DNA of 64,000 nucleotides, from positions 2,368,120 through 2,432,119 of the forward strand of contig NC_015589.1 of NCBI RefSeq assembly GCF_000215085.1. The letters are read 5' to 3'. Below, one piece after another: positions 44,996 to 53,295 of the stretch. The notes below the pieces were generated by a model that saw nothing but the letters and a program-made list of their open reading frames with translations, was not told the origin of the DNA and ran no database searches. Each line of letters opens with the position of its first letter. The first letter of the stretch is position 1. The position numbers and the translations under genes are program-made. The DNA comes from Desulforamulus ruminis DSM 2154 (GTDB lineage: Bacteria > Bacillota > Desulfotomaculia > Desulfotomaculales > Desulfotomaculaceae).

Positions 44996-45613
44996 TTACT
45001 CCTGCATTTCATCCAAGTTTTCCAGCACGGCATTCATGGCATCCTCACTGGCAAATTCCAATTCATCTCTTAGATTGGTCTGGGTTTTGGGCGTCATATG
45101 CCAAAAATCCATGGACTGCTGGAGTTTTACTTGAAAATCTTCTGACAGACTGTTCAAAGGAAAGGACTCTTCTACCTTTAGTAATTTCTGATTATACCCC
45201 AAAGGTCCTTGATAAACGGCCAGTTTATCCTGATAGGCACCGAAATGCCTGAAGTTTTTATGATAAGTACAAAAATCTTTCACTCTTTTCTGGGCTACAA
45301 TTTCATCCTTATTTATCTGCAGGGTAAAATCCCTGGAGCCGTAATATTCCTTTAACTCTTTCTCCGTTGTTAATTTCGCCATCCCGGCGGTTTTCCTTCC
45401 CACCTCTTCAATATCGCCGCAGAGATAAACATTTTCTTCACGGATGATGATGTTTGGAGAAAGGGCCGGCCCTGCCTGCTGAGCAAATACCTCTAATATG
45501 GCCCAGCGGGCCTGCGCATCCTTGGCATCCATCTTGCCGCCAACCATAAACACAGTCACCAGGGCTACAACCAGCAAAGCCCCCAAACCCATCCAGAGTA
45601 TTTTTTTCAGCAT
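44996..45613 (-). CDS. BofC-like intermembrane protein
   Basis: A 205-residue protein with an N-terminal membrane anchor (about 5-25) and an extracytoplasmic part. The stretch RDFTLQINKDEIVAQKR, then FGAYQDKLAVYQGPLG and KVEESFPLNSL resembles the C-terminal domain of Bacillus BofC, the forespore-secreted inhibitor of SpoIVB signalling. Bacillus bofC also lies next to ruvAB, supporting this call. It is longer than BofC and the N-terminal part is different. ATG 45613 has AGGAGGGG upstream; the frame extends further without a better start. Confidence 0.6.
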   Translation of the reverse strand: MLKKILWMGLGALLVVALVTVFMVGGKMDAKDAQARWAILEVFAQQAGPALSPNIIIREENVYLCGDIEEVGRKTAGMAKLTTEKELKEYYGSRDFTLQINKDEIVAQKRVKDFCTYHKNFRHFGAYQDKLAVYQGPLGYNQKLLKVEESFPLNSLSEDFQVKLQQSMDFWHMTPKTQTNLRDELEFASEDAMNAVLENLDEMQE

Positions 45614-45713
45614 ACCAACCACCCCTCCTAGTTGGTTAGTATTGCCACTTGCTCCCATTCCCTATACATTCCCGGAAAAGAAAACTTACCTTGAGTCCTA
45701 TCCTAATTTAAGC

Positions 45714-45813
45714 AATAGAACACCGATTTAACGGATTCTACGGATTTACACGGAGATTTAGAGGGTATATAAAGATTTAAAAATCGTGGAATCTGTAAAG
45801 CTCCTGTTCTATT
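45714..45813. repeat. Dispersed palindromic repeat, copy E
   Basis: AATAGAACACCGATTTAACG at the left, CGGATT units in the middle, and ...CTCCTGTTCTATTG at the right. The right arm has decayed (AATCGTGGAATCTG rather than ATCCGTGGAATCCG). It lies between the bofC-like gene and yebC. Confidence 0.8.
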
Positions 45814-45820
45814 GTATTAT

Positions 45821-45850
45821 AAAAAGGTAAAAGCCGGAAACCCGGCTTTA
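45821..45850 (-). terminator. Terminator after yebC
   Basis: AAAGCCGG (45830-45837) and CCGGCTTT (45842-45849) pair around a 4-base loop. The minus strand continues TTTTACCTTTTT. It begins five bases beyond the yebC stop. Confidence 0.75.
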
Positions 45851-45854
45851 AAAG

Positions 45855-46586
45855 TTATTCTTCCATCTCAAAATTAGTATATACCGCCTGGACATCGTCG
45901 TTGTCTTCCAGCAGATCAATGATTTTGACCATTTTTTCCGCCTCGTCGCCCTGCAGCTTGACCATGGTTTGAGCAACCATGGATAATTCCGCGTCGGCCA
46001 GGGGGATCCCCTGCTGTTTCAAAGCCTCACAAACTTTTTCAAAATCCTCCGGTGCAGTGGTGATCTCAAAACTGTCCTCTTCGGTTTTAATATCTTCGGC
46101 ACCGGCCTCCAAAGCTGCCAGCATCAGATCGTCTTCGCTCATCTTGATTTGAGAACGATCCAAAATCAGAATTCCTTTTTCCTTAAACATCCAGTTGACA
46201 CAACCGGACTCCCCAAGGTTGCCCCCCTGTTTGGAAAGGATATGCCGAACCTCTGCGGCCGTGCGGTTTCGATTGTCGGTTGCGACATAAATTAAGACCG
46301 CCACGCCTCCGGGACCATATCCCTCATAGGCAAATTCCTCGAAATTAGCCCCTTCGCCTCCTCCGGCGCCCTTTTGGATGGCCCGCTGAATGTTGTCGTT
46401 GGGAATATTGGCTTCTCTGGCCTTCTCCACAGCGGTTTTCAGTCTCCTGTTCCCCGCAGGGTCCGGCCCGCCGTTTCTGGCGGCAATAATAATCTCCTTG
46501 GAAAGCCGGGTAAAAAGCTTACCCCTTTGGGCATCTATTTTCGCTTTTTTACGTTTAATGGTTGACCATTTGGAATGTCCGGACAT
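45855..46586 (-). CDS. yebC: YebC/PmpR-family regulator
   Basis: A 243-residue member of the YebC family. It begins SGHSKWSTIKRKKAKIDAQR and continues KLFTRLSKEIIIAARNGGPD, NRRLKTAVEKAREANIPNDN, a GGEGANFEEFAYEGYGPGGV stretch, and ends in the acidic VQAVYTNFEMEE. The family includes DNA-binding regulators (PmpR) and ribosome-associated factors that help translation through Pro-rich sequences. In many bacteria it adjoins ruvCAB, as here. Confidence 0.95.
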   Translation of the reverse strand: MSGHSKWSTIKRKKAKIDAQRGKLFTRLSKEIIIAARNGGPDPAGNRRLKTAVEKAREANIPNDNIQRAIQKGAGGGEGANFEEFAYEGYGPGGVAVLIYVATDNRNRTAAEVRHILSKQGGNLGESGCVNWMFKEKGILILDRSQIKMSEDDLMLAALEAGAEDIKTEEDSFEITTAPEDFEKVCEALKQQGIPLADAELSMVAQTMVKLQGDEAEKMVKIIDLLEDNDDVQAVYTNFEMEE

Positions 46587-46643
46587 ACTGTATGATCTCT
46601 CTCCTTAAAAGAAACTTGCTAATAAATTAATTTTTAACTGCCG

Positions 46644-46678
46644 AAAAAAAGCTTGGTTACACGGCAGTGTACCAGCTT
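46644..46678 (-). terminator. Terminator after nadE
   Basis: On the minus strand, AGCTGGTACAC pairs with GTGTAACCAAGCT with one bulge (46651-46677), and is followed by seven T residues (46644-46650). It lies between nadE and yebC. Confidence 0.75.
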
Positions 46679-46700
46679 TTCTAAAGACAAGCGATCCCTT

Positions 46701-47426
46701 TTAAAAAACCGGGGGAATGGGGGGAAGGAATTTTTTGTGCTCCCTTTTCCTTTCCAGGTTCTGAATAATTTCTTTAACCTCCTCGGGACCTTCCTCGGTT
46801 AAAATGTAATGATCCAGATCCTTATAGGTTACACCCATTTCTTTCTCGTCACAGTGATCAAACCACAGTCCCGCCGAAGGGGCTTTATCAATAATGCGTC
46901 GGGGAATCCCCAGTTCCTCCGCCAGTTCTTTCACCTGGCATTTAACCAGGTTGGCAATGGGCAGAAGATCAACGCCTCCATCGCCGTATTTCGTAAAATG
47001 ACCCACTACCAGTTCGGCTCTGTTGCCGGTTCCCACAACCAGATAATTGTGTCTAGCCGCCAAATGGTAAAGTGTTATCATTCTTAGCCTTGGCTTTATA
47101 TTGACAATGGACATATCACAACAGTGTACATCGTAATCTTGACCTGTAAAACGATGAACAAACCATTTAAAGGGTTCATCCAGGTTGACGGTTTCTATCG
47201 GGACACCCAGTGTTTCGGCAACCAGTCTGGCGTCTTTGGCATCCTGAGGATTGCTAAAACAGGGCATGATTACACCCAGGACATGATCAGGAAAAGCTCT
47301 TTTGCATAATGCAGCAGTCACAGCGGAATCAATTCCTCCACTTAAGCCAACCACAGCCCCAAGGGCACCGGCCTTTTGGATTTCAGCCTTTATCCACTGT
47401 GTCAGTTTGTCTGCTAAGTAGTCCAT
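46701..47426 (-). CDS. nadE: NAD synthetase
   Basis: A 241-residue enzyme that amidates deamido-NAD. The ATP-binding PP-loop is GAVVGLSGGIDSAVTAALC, and GTGNRAELVVGHFTKYGDGG follows. It has no N-terminal glutaminase domain, so ammonia is the likely nitrogen source. ATG 47426 is the best start (GGGGGGTTTG upstream); the frame extends 22 codons further without support. It diverges from the [FeFe] hydrogenase operons. Confidence 0.93.
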   Translation of the reverse strand: MDYLADKLTQWIKAEIQKAGALGAVVGLSGGIDSAVTAALCKRAFPDHVLGVIMPCFSNPQDAKDARLVAETLGVPIETVNLDEPFKWFVHRFTGQDYDVHCCDMSIVNIKPRLRMITLYHLAARHNYLVVGTGNRAELVVGHFTKYGDGGVDLLPIANLVKCQVKELAEELGIPRRIIDKAPSAGLWFDHCDEKEMGVTYKDLDHYILTEEGPEEVKEIIQNLERKREHKKFLPPIPPVF

Positions 47427-47583
47427 CACAATAGACAAACCCCCCCGGATTTTTGATAAATTCATCATAACATACCGAATCTTAAGGCGCAAACCATTAA
47501 AAAGAATGATCCTGACGCATCTTTTATTTCAAAATTTTCAATATTGACTGAATTGTTTCTGTATTATTTCTTGTTATTATTAT

Positions 47584-47599
47584 TAGATTGTTCAATCTA
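47584..47599. promoter_or_regulatory. Perfect 16-base palindrome, possible operator
   Basis: TAGATTG-TT-CAATCTA is a perfect inverted repeat 50 bases upstream of the -35 box of the hydrogenase promoter, a typical site for an activator. The binding protein is unknown; it does not fit the Rex consensus. Confidence 0.5.
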
Positions 47600-47648
47600 T
47601 TTGTTTAACTTATTAGACGGGTTTGTTTTGTTAAATGACATTCTTTAA

Positions 47649-47678
47649 TTGACAACCAAACATCACCATGCCTATAAT
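47649..47678 (+). promoter_or_regulatory. Promoter of the first [FeFe] hydrogenase operon
   Basis: TTGACA (47649-47654), an 18-base spacer and TATAAT (47673-47678): both hexamers are consensus sigma-A. It lies about 370 bases before the first gene, leaving a long untranslated leader. Confidence 0.8.
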
Positions 47679-47819
47679 ATATTCAGAATGTTTCACTTAT
47701 ATAAAAAATTATGTCAAACTTGGCTTTCGAAATTGTTGCAAGCCCTTATTTTATTTGGTTTTATAAACATCACCCCAGGAATGGCTTAATTTAAGGAAGT
47801 TTTAACTCAGCGCATCTTT

Positions 47820-47840
47820 ATTGTACAATAAATGTTCAAT
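47820..47840 (+). promoter_or_regulatory. Inverted repeat in the hydrogenase leader
   Basis: ATTGTACA-ATAAA-TGTTCAAT has 8-base arms with one mismatch. It is followed by TTTTTTG, so it might be a weak RNA hairpin or a protein-binding site. Role not established. Confidence 0.4.
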
Positions 47841-48045
47841 TTTTTGTAATACTTTTTCATCACAAAATTTACATATCTAAGCTGATTTAATTCAACATTT
47901 GATGAAACCGTTTGTCCTTACCTTATAAAAAATTAAAGAGGTGGTGGTTTGATTTTTCTATAAAGACAACAGGTGAGGATATTTAATTAGACAATTGGTT
48001 GAACCACGTTTTTTAGTGGGCTTTTCCCACACCAAAGGGGGGTTT

Positions 48046-48537
48046 ATGATGGAAAACAGAGATATAAAATTTTTAAAGTTACAACAAATTATTGATTCCC
48101 ATGAAGGAAAAGTGTCTCATCTTATCGCTATTTTGCAGGAAACTCAGACAGAATACGGTTACCTGCCCAAAGAAATCTTAACCTATATTGCTTCAGCCAT
48201 GGGGATCTCCCCTGCCACCGTGTTGGGTGTGGCTACCTTTTATGCTCAATTCTCCCTCATTCCCAAAGGAAAATATGTTATCCGTGTCTGTGACGGCACG
48301 GCCTGTCACGTACGGGGCTCAGAACCCATCATGATGGCTGTACGCAAAGAATTGTGCCTTACCCCTGACAAACCGACAACCGATGATTTAACTTTTACAA
48401 TAGAAACCGTCTCCTGCTTAGGGGCATGTGGTTTGGCTCCGGTGGTTGTGGCTGACGAAGAAGTACACGGTCAAATGACTCCGGATGCAATTTTAGAAGT
48501 AATTAAAAAATTGGCACCCACTGCCAGTGAGAACTAA
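48046..48537 (+). CDS. [FeFe] hydrogenase NuoE-like [2Fe-2S] subunit, cluster 1
   Basis: A 163-residue thioredoxin-fold ferredoxin subunit, the HydC/HndA part of an NAD-linked hydrogenase. The [2Fe-2S] ligands are Cys82, Cys87, Cys124 and Cys128 (C-x4-C-x36-C-x3-C), with EYGYLPKEIL and GVATFYAQFSLIPKG as family landmarks. ATG 48046 and ATG 48049 are both possible after AAAGGGGGG; an upstream GTG frame to 47995 looks untranslated. It is the first gene of the operon and 13 bases before the NuoF-like gene. Confidence 0.95.
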   Translation: MMENRDIKFLKLQQIIDSHEGKVSHLIAILQETQTEYGYLPKEILTYIASAMGISPATVLGVATFYAQFSLIPKGKYVIRVCDGTACHVRGSEPIMMAVRKELCLTPDKPTTDDLTFTIETVSCLGACGLAPVVVADEEVHGQMTPDAILEVIKKLAPTASEN

Positions 48538-48550
48538 GGGGGGACCACAG

Positions 48551-50431
48551 ATGCTAAAATCACGTAAAGATCTTTTGAACCTGCAGCAAAAAGCGAAAAC
48601 CGCCCTGGCTGATCAAAAAATGCGCATCTTGGTCTGTGCGGGTACCGGTTGCGTGGCCAACGGTTCGTTAAAGGTTTATGAAAGTTTAAAGAAGCTCATT
48701 GCCGAAAAGGGTTTACTGGCCGAAATTGATTTAGTCAAAGAAGTCTCTCACGAAGGCATTGGCGTCAACATCAGCGGCTGTCATGGTTTCTGCCAGATGG
48801 GTCCTCTGGTTCGCTTTGAACCTTCCGGACTCCTTTATGTTAAAGTAAAAGAAACCGATTGCGAAGAAATTGTTGAGTCCACCGTGGCCGCCAATACCAT
48901 TATTGAACGCCTATTGTATTCCGACCCCAATACCGGCGAAAAAGTAAAAACCCAAGATGAAAATCCGTTCTATAAGCGTCAGGTTCGCGTAACCCTGAAG
49001 GACTGCGGCCGGATTAATCCCGATGATATAAACGACTATATTGCTCATGGCGGTTATCAGGCCATTGCCAAAATTTTAACCGGTATGACCAATGAAGAGG
49101 TTATTAAGGAAGTACTGGATTCCGGCTTGCGCGGTCGTGGCGGCGGCGGTTTCCCCACCGGACGTAAATGGTCCTTTGCCGCAGTCCAGCCCGGTCCTAA
49201 GAAATACATCATCTGTAACGGCGACGAAGGTGACCCGGGCGCCTTTATGGATCGCTCCGTCATGGAAGGCAATCCTCACTCCGTCCTGGAAGGCATGATG
49301 ATTGCCGGTTTCGCCATTGGCGCCGATGAAGGTTATATTTATGCCCGTGCCGAGTATCCTCTGGCCATCAAACGGATACGCAAAGCCATTGTGGATGCCG
49401 AGGCCCTTGGGGTTTTAGGCAAAAATATTTTGGGCACTGACTTTAATTTTAAGATTAACGTTAAAGAAGGCGCCGGCGCTTTTGTGTGCGGCGAGGAAAC
49501 GGCCTTGATTGCTTCCATCGAAGGTGAGCGCGGTATGCCTCGTCCCCGTCCTCCTTTCCCGGCGGTAAAGGGTCTCTGGGCATGCCCCACCGTAATTAAT
49601 AACGTGGAAACCCTCGCCAACCTTCCTGCTATTATTCTGAACGGCGCCACCTGGTTTAAAGGATTCGGCACCGCTACCAGTGCCGGCACTAAAACCTTTG
49701 CCCTGGCCGGTCAAGTTGAAAATACCGGTCTGGTGGAGGTTCCCATGGGCATGACCCTGCGGGAAATCGTATTTGATATCGGCGGCGGCTTGCGGGAAGG
49801 CAAAAAATATAAATCGGTACAAATCGGCGGTCCTTCCGGTGGCTGTCTCACGGAAGAAAAACTGGATTTACCCCTGGATTATGACGAGCTCCTAAAGGTT
49901 GGCGCCATGATTGGCTCCGGCGGTCTGGTTGTTATGGGCGATGATACCTGTATGGTGGAAACCGCCAAATTCTTTATGGGCTTTGTGCAAAACGAATCCT
50001 GCGGCAAGTGTGTTCCCTGCCGCGAAGGTACCAAACAAATGCTGGCCATGCTAACCAAGATTACAGAAGGAAAGGGCACTGAACAAGACCTCGTGCTCCT
50101 GGAGGAATTGGCCCAGAATGTGAAGGACGGCTCACTCTGTGGTCTTGGTAAGACTGCTCCTAACCCGGTTCTTACCACTCTACGTTACTTCCGGGATGAA
50201 TATGTAGCCCATGTTCGGGATAAGAAGTGTCCTGCCGGTGCTTGTCAAGCATTGAAAGAATACTACATCGATCCTGAAAAATGCAAAGGCTGTACTCTCT
50301 GCTCCAGGGTTTGCCCCACCGGTGCCATTACCGGTGAAAAGAAACAACCCCATGTGATTAATGTGGAGCTTTGCATCAAGTGCGGTACCTGTGCAGAGAA
50401 GTGCAAGTTTGGCTCCATCGGTGTCCGGTAG
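48551..50431 (+). CDS. [FeFe] hydrogenase NuoF-like flavin subunit, cluster 1, with 2[4Fe-4S] tail
   Basis: The NAD(H)- and FMN-binding subunit (HydB/HndC type), 626 residues. Domains in order: N-terminal thioredoxin-like [2Fe-2S] domain (Cys29, 34, 77, 81), the NuoF core with GLRGRGGGGFPTGRKWSFA and YIICNGDEGDPGAFMDRS, a ubiquitin-like SLBB domain, the NESCGKCVPCREGT [4Fe-4S] site, and from residue 578 a bacterial ferredoxin domain with two CxxCxxCxxxC sets. This full set is that of electron-bifurcating HydABC/HndABCD enzymes, which couple NADH and reduced ferredoxin to hydrogen. ATG 48551 follows AAGGGGGG. Confidence 0.95.
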   Translation: MLKSRKDLLNLQQKAKTALADQKMRILVCAGTGCVANGSLKVYESLKKLIAEKGLLAEIDLVKEVSHEGIGVNISGCHGFCQMGPLVRFEPSGLLYVKVKETDCEEIVESTVAANTIIERLLYSDPNTGEKVKTQDENPFYKRQVRVTLKDCGRINPDDINDYIAHGGYQAIAKILTGMTNEEVIKEVLDSGLRGRGGGGFPTGRKWSFAAVQPGPKKYIICNGDEGDPGAFMDRSVMEGNPHSVLEGMMIAGFAIGADEGYIYARAEYPLAIKRIRKAIVDAEALGVLGKNILGTDFNFKINVKEGAGAFVCGEETALIASIEGERGMPRPRPPFPAVKGLWACPTVINNVETLANLPAIILNGATWFKGFGTATSAGTKTFALAGQVENTGLVEVPMGMTLREIVFDIGGGLREGKKYKSVQIGGPSGGCLTEEKLDLPLDYDELLKVGAMIGSGGLVVMGDDTCMVETAKFFMGFVQNESCGKCVPCREGTKQMLAMLTKITEGKGTEQDLVLLEELAQNVKDGSLCGLGKTAPNPVLTTLRYFRDEYVAHVRDKKCPAGACQALKEYYIDPEKCKGCTLCSRVCPTGAITGEKKQPHVINVELCIKCGTCAEKCKFGSIGVR

Positions 50432-50461
50432 TAGCCCATTATGGAGAAAGGGAGTGACAAG

Positions 50462-52435
50462 ATGAGTGGAAAAATAACCATTAACGGACAGATATTGGAA
50501 TTTACTGATGAAAAAAATATTCTTGAAGTTGCCCGTAAAGCCGGTTTTGATATTCCTACCCTGTGCTATCATCCTGAATTAACGGTCGTTGGTGCCTGTA
50601 GGCTATGCGTTGTGGAAATTGAACGCATGGGCATTCAGGCCTCCTGCTCTACCGCCCCTGCGGACGGTATGGTTGTATTTACCCACTCCGAGCGGGTAAA
50701 CAAAGTGCGCAAAATGGTTCTGGAACTGCTGCTGGCCAATCACGACCGCGAGTGCACCACCTGCGATGCCAGCGGTTCCTGCAAGCTGCAAACCTACTCC
50801 AATGATTATAATATTAAAAGACTGCGTTATCCCAGCCGTACGGAACAGGTTCCCTTGGACACCTCCAGCTTATCCGTGGTTCGGGACCCCAACAAATGTA
50901 TTCTGTGCGGTTTATGCGTACGGGTTTGTAAGGAAAAACAGGGAATTGGCGTGTGGGACTTTAAAAACCGTGGTTCCCGTACGCAGATCATTGCCGCCAT
51001 GGACCAGTCTCTGGCGGATTCCGCCTGCATTAACTGCGGTCAGTGTATTGCTGTTTGCCCTTGTGGCGCCCTGTCCAGCAACAGCTCGATAGCAGAAGTC
51101 TGGGCTGCCATCCGGGATCCTAAGAAAACCGTTGTTTGCCAGATCGCACCGGCTCCCCGGGCCGCTCTGGGCGAAATGTTCGGCCTGGGCTCGGTAGATG
51201 TAACCGGCAAGATTGTTACGGCCCTGCGGAAATCCGGTTTTGACAAAGTCTTTGATACAGTATTTACCGCAGACATGACTACCGTTGAAGAGTCCAACGA
51301 ATTTTTGGGCCGCCTGACCAGCGGCGGGAAATTGCCCCTCTTTACCTCTTGCTGCCCCGGCTGGGTAAAATACGCCGAGGAATTCCACCCGGAACTGCTG
51401 GAGAACTTGTCCACCTGCCGCTCTCCCCAGCAGATGTTCGGCTCTGTTCTGAAGAAGAAGTACGCCAAGGACCTGGGGATTACTCCGGAAGAGATGTTTG
51501 TGGTCTCCATCATGCCCTGTACCGCCAAAAAGTACGAGGCCAAGCGTCCGGAATTTATGACCGACGGCGTTTATGATGTGGATGCTGTTTTAACCACCGT
51601 AGAAGCCGCCCAGCTCTTTAAAGAAGCCGGTATTCTCTTTGATAACCTGGAAGAGGGTATTTTTGACCAGCCCATGGAACAAACCACCGGTTCCGGCGTT
51701 CTCTTTGGAACCACCGGTGGCGTTATGGAATCGGTTGTCCGTTATGTGGCCGGAAAACTGCTCAATGCCGAGGGACGCATTGACGTTGAGTTTACCCGGG
51801 GCCTGGACGATACCAAGATTGCCGACTTAAATGTAGGCGATACCAAGTTAACCCTGGCTATTGTGAACGGTCTGGCCGCTGCGGAGGAACTGATTAAGAA
51901 AATCCAATCCGGCGAACTGGAAGTTCATGCCGTTGAAGTGATGGCCTGCCCGGCCGGTTGTGTGGGCGGCGGCGGACAGCCTGCTCAAAACGATCGGAAA
52001 GCCCGTCAGTGCAGGTCCGATGAGATTTACAACATTGACTCCAAGATGGTTCTTCATAAAGCCCAGGACAACGAAGATCTGGATAAAATATTCCAGAAAT
52101 ACTGGGGCGGGTGCTGCAACCACGATACGCACCACGACCTCCACACCCATTACCATGCTAAAAAACGTATTTCCGGAAATGAGATTGTTATCAAAGACAG
52201 CGAAGGCCCGGAAATTGCCGTCTGCCTCCGTGAAAGCTGCATGAAGAACGGCGCCTTGGCTGTGGTTGAAAAACTGGCTGAACTGCCGGTCAAATTAAAA
52301 GGCGTATTTTTCCTGGAAGGCTGCGGCGAAGGAGTCTCCATCCAATTGAATGGTGAAATTCTGCATGTCACTGCCGATAATGTTTTAGACACCGTTAAAT
52401 CCAAGTGCGGCGGCCAGTGCAGTTGTTGCTCCTAG
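50462..52435 (+). CDS. [FeFe] hydrogenase catalytic subunit, cluster 1, with Cys-rich extension
   Basis: A 657-residue catalytic subunit (HydA/HndD type). An N-terminal [2Fe-2S] domain (Cys35, 46, 49, 62) is followed by a His-ligated cluster (His94, Cys98, 101, 107) and two [4Fe-4S] clusters (Cys146-156 and Cys189-199). H-cluster motifs: TSCCPGW (Cys297; proton-transfer Cys298), MPCTAK (Cys353) and EVMACPAGCVGGGGQP (Cys496, Cys500). Beyond the small-subunit domain comes a His-rich stretch (550-565) and a 75-residue extension like a thioredoxin-type [2Fe-2S] domain (Cys588, 593, 621; the fourth ligand is missing), ending CGGQCSCCS. ATG 50462 has AAAGGGAG before it. Confidence 0.95.
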   Translation: MSGKITINGQILEFTDEKNILEVARKAGFDIPTLCYHPELTVVGACRLCVVEIERMGIQASCSTAPADGMVVFTHSERVNKVRKMVLELLLANHDRECTTCDASGSCKLQTYSNDYNIKRLRYPSRTEQVPLDTSSLSVVRDPNKCILCGLCVRVCKEKQGIGVWDFKNRGSRTQIIAAMDQSLADSACINCGQCIAVCPCGALSSNSSIAEVWAAIRDPKKTVVCQIAPAPRAALGEMFGLGSVDVTGKIVTALRKSGFDKVFDTVFTADMTTVEESNEFLGRLTSGGKLPLFTSCCPGWVKYAEEFHPELLENLSTCRSPQQMFGSVLKKKYAKDLGITPEEMFVVSIMPCTAKKYEAKRPEFMTDGVYDVDAVLTTVEAAQLFKEAGILFDNLEEGIFDQPMEQTTGSGVLFGTTGGVMESVVRYVAGKLLNAEGRIDVEFTRGLDDTKIADLNVGDTKLTLAIVNGLAAAEELIKKIQSGELEVHAVEVMACPAGCVGGGGQPAQNDRKARQCRSDEIYNIDSKMVLHKAQDNEDLDKIFQKYWGGCCNHDTHHDLHTHYHAKKRISGNEIVIKDSEGPEIAVCLRESCMKNGALAVVEKLAELPVKLKGVFFLEGCGEGVSIQLNGEILHVTADNVLDTVKSKCGGQCSCCS

Positions 52436-52457
52436 TTTAAAATAAAATATATATTTA

Positions 52458-52489
52458 AGGCGCTGGCCTGGCTAGCGCCTGTTTTTTTA
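52458..52489 (+). terminator. Terminator of the first [FeFe] hydrogenase operon
   Basis: AGGCGCT (52458-52464) and AGCGCCT (52474-52480), with a 9-base loop, then GTTTTTTT. It sits 23 bases after the hydA stop. Confidence 0.85.
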
Positions 52490-52514
52490 TGATAAAATAA
52501 TTTTGGTGATGAAT

Positions 52515-52982
52515 ATGAGCGAAAAGCATCTTACTTTGTTAATTGGGCCCGCCAAGTATCCGGAAGATGACCGGCGGATGGTATCCATGTTCCTGGAAGA
52601 ACCGGGGAAAAAGATTATTTGCGGCTCCAGTGCGGCGAATATGGTTTCCAGCGTCCTTTCTCTCCAGAAAGAAACTCCCGATGCGGACTCCGTGCCGGGT
52701 CTGTGCCTGATTACAGACGGAACACTGATCCTGAGCCAGGTGCTGGAGATTCTTTTAGGAACCCATGAATCCCAGGAACCCCCTGCCACCTGGGACGCGA
52801 AAATGTTATCCTCTTCTTTACTGGAAGCCGAATCCATCTCTTTTCTCATCGGCATGGCCGTTAATAAATCACAGCGAAGTTTGAGCCTCCCGGCCAAGAC
52901 GGTGGTGAAGAGCCGTTTCGCCCGGGAACTTGTGGATTTACTCAAGGAAAAAGGAAAAAAGGTCATGGTGGAATATTTTTAA
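52515..52982 (+). CDS. Solo domain like the tail of hydrogenase-linked SpoIIE phosphatases
   Basis: A 155-residue protein: HLTLLIGPAKYPEDDRRMVS, then LEEPGKKIICGSSAANMVSS and ADSVPGLCLITDGTLILSQV. From memory this matches the C-terminal part of SpoIIE/PP2C-type phosphatases that accompany [FeFe] hydrogenase genes in clostridia (pattern IGPxxDPEDD...GKKxxCGGTTA). The phosphatase domain itself is absent here. The gene lies after the terminator of cluster 1, starts at a weak site (ATG 52515, TTTGGTGAT upstream) and its end is inside another terminator. Function unknown; a regulatory or sensing role tied to the hydrogenases is inferred from place only. Confidence 0.55.
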   Translation: MSEKHLTLLIGPAKYPEDDRRMVSMFLEEPGKKIICGSSAANMVSSVLSLQKETPDADSVPGLCLITDGTLILSQVLEILLGTHESQEPPATWDAKMLSSSLLEAESISFLIGMAVNKSQRSLSLPAKTVVKSRFARELVDLLKEKGKKVMVEYF

Positions 52983-52999
52983 CCACCATGACCTTTTTT
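52957..52999 (+). terminator. Strong terminator overlapping the 3' end of the solo-domain gene
   Basis: AAAGGTCATGGTGG and CCACCATGACCTTT form a perfect 14-base stem, followed by TTTT. The 5' arm encodes the last residues of the gene and the stop codon lies in the loop. Confidence 0.85.
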
Positions 53000-53127
53000 C
53001 TTCGCATTGCAGTTCTTTTGGGGGCGATTATCCTTTCTTATCGCTTCCCCGCCAGTGGATTTATTCATATTCTAATGACAGCGAAATATGGTCAAAATAT
53101 TATATAGAAAATTCCGGTCAAAAATAC

Positions 53128-53157
53128 TTGACGCTCGCGAATGTTCTAAGTTAGAAT
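53128..53157 (+). promoter_or_regulatory. Possible promoter of the second [FeFe] operon
   Basis: TTGACG (53128-53133), 18 bases, TAGAAT (53152-53157). It is the best match in the roughly 300-base gap after the terminator at 52999. It would give a leader of about 130 bases before a small ORF. Confidence 0.5.
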
Positions 53158-53295
53158 TAATGTAGTTGTAATTGTTTGAATATTTATAATGTTTTAATTA
53201 GTCAAATTCAATATACAATAATTGCAATTCTGTCGTATTCTGGACGGTTTTATGTTAAGAAAAGTCATAAAATAAATGAAATGGAGGTGTAACGG

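Larger units (their letters stand above)
47427..48045. other. Long AT-rich regulatory region before the first [FeFe] operon
   Basis: About 620 bases with no credible protein gene. It holds a 16-base palindrome (47584), a good promoter (47649-47678), a leader of about 360 bases and a second inverted repeat (47820-47840). No known riboswitch was recognised; the leader is long enough for one or for a small RNA. Confidence 0.6.

Noticed and set aside
47493-48045. Rex-binding site in the hydrogenase control region
   Set aside because: I looked for TTGTTAAN4TTAACAA-like sequences; the palindromes present (TAGATTG-TT-CAATCTA and ATTGTACA-N5-TGTTCAAT) do not fit.
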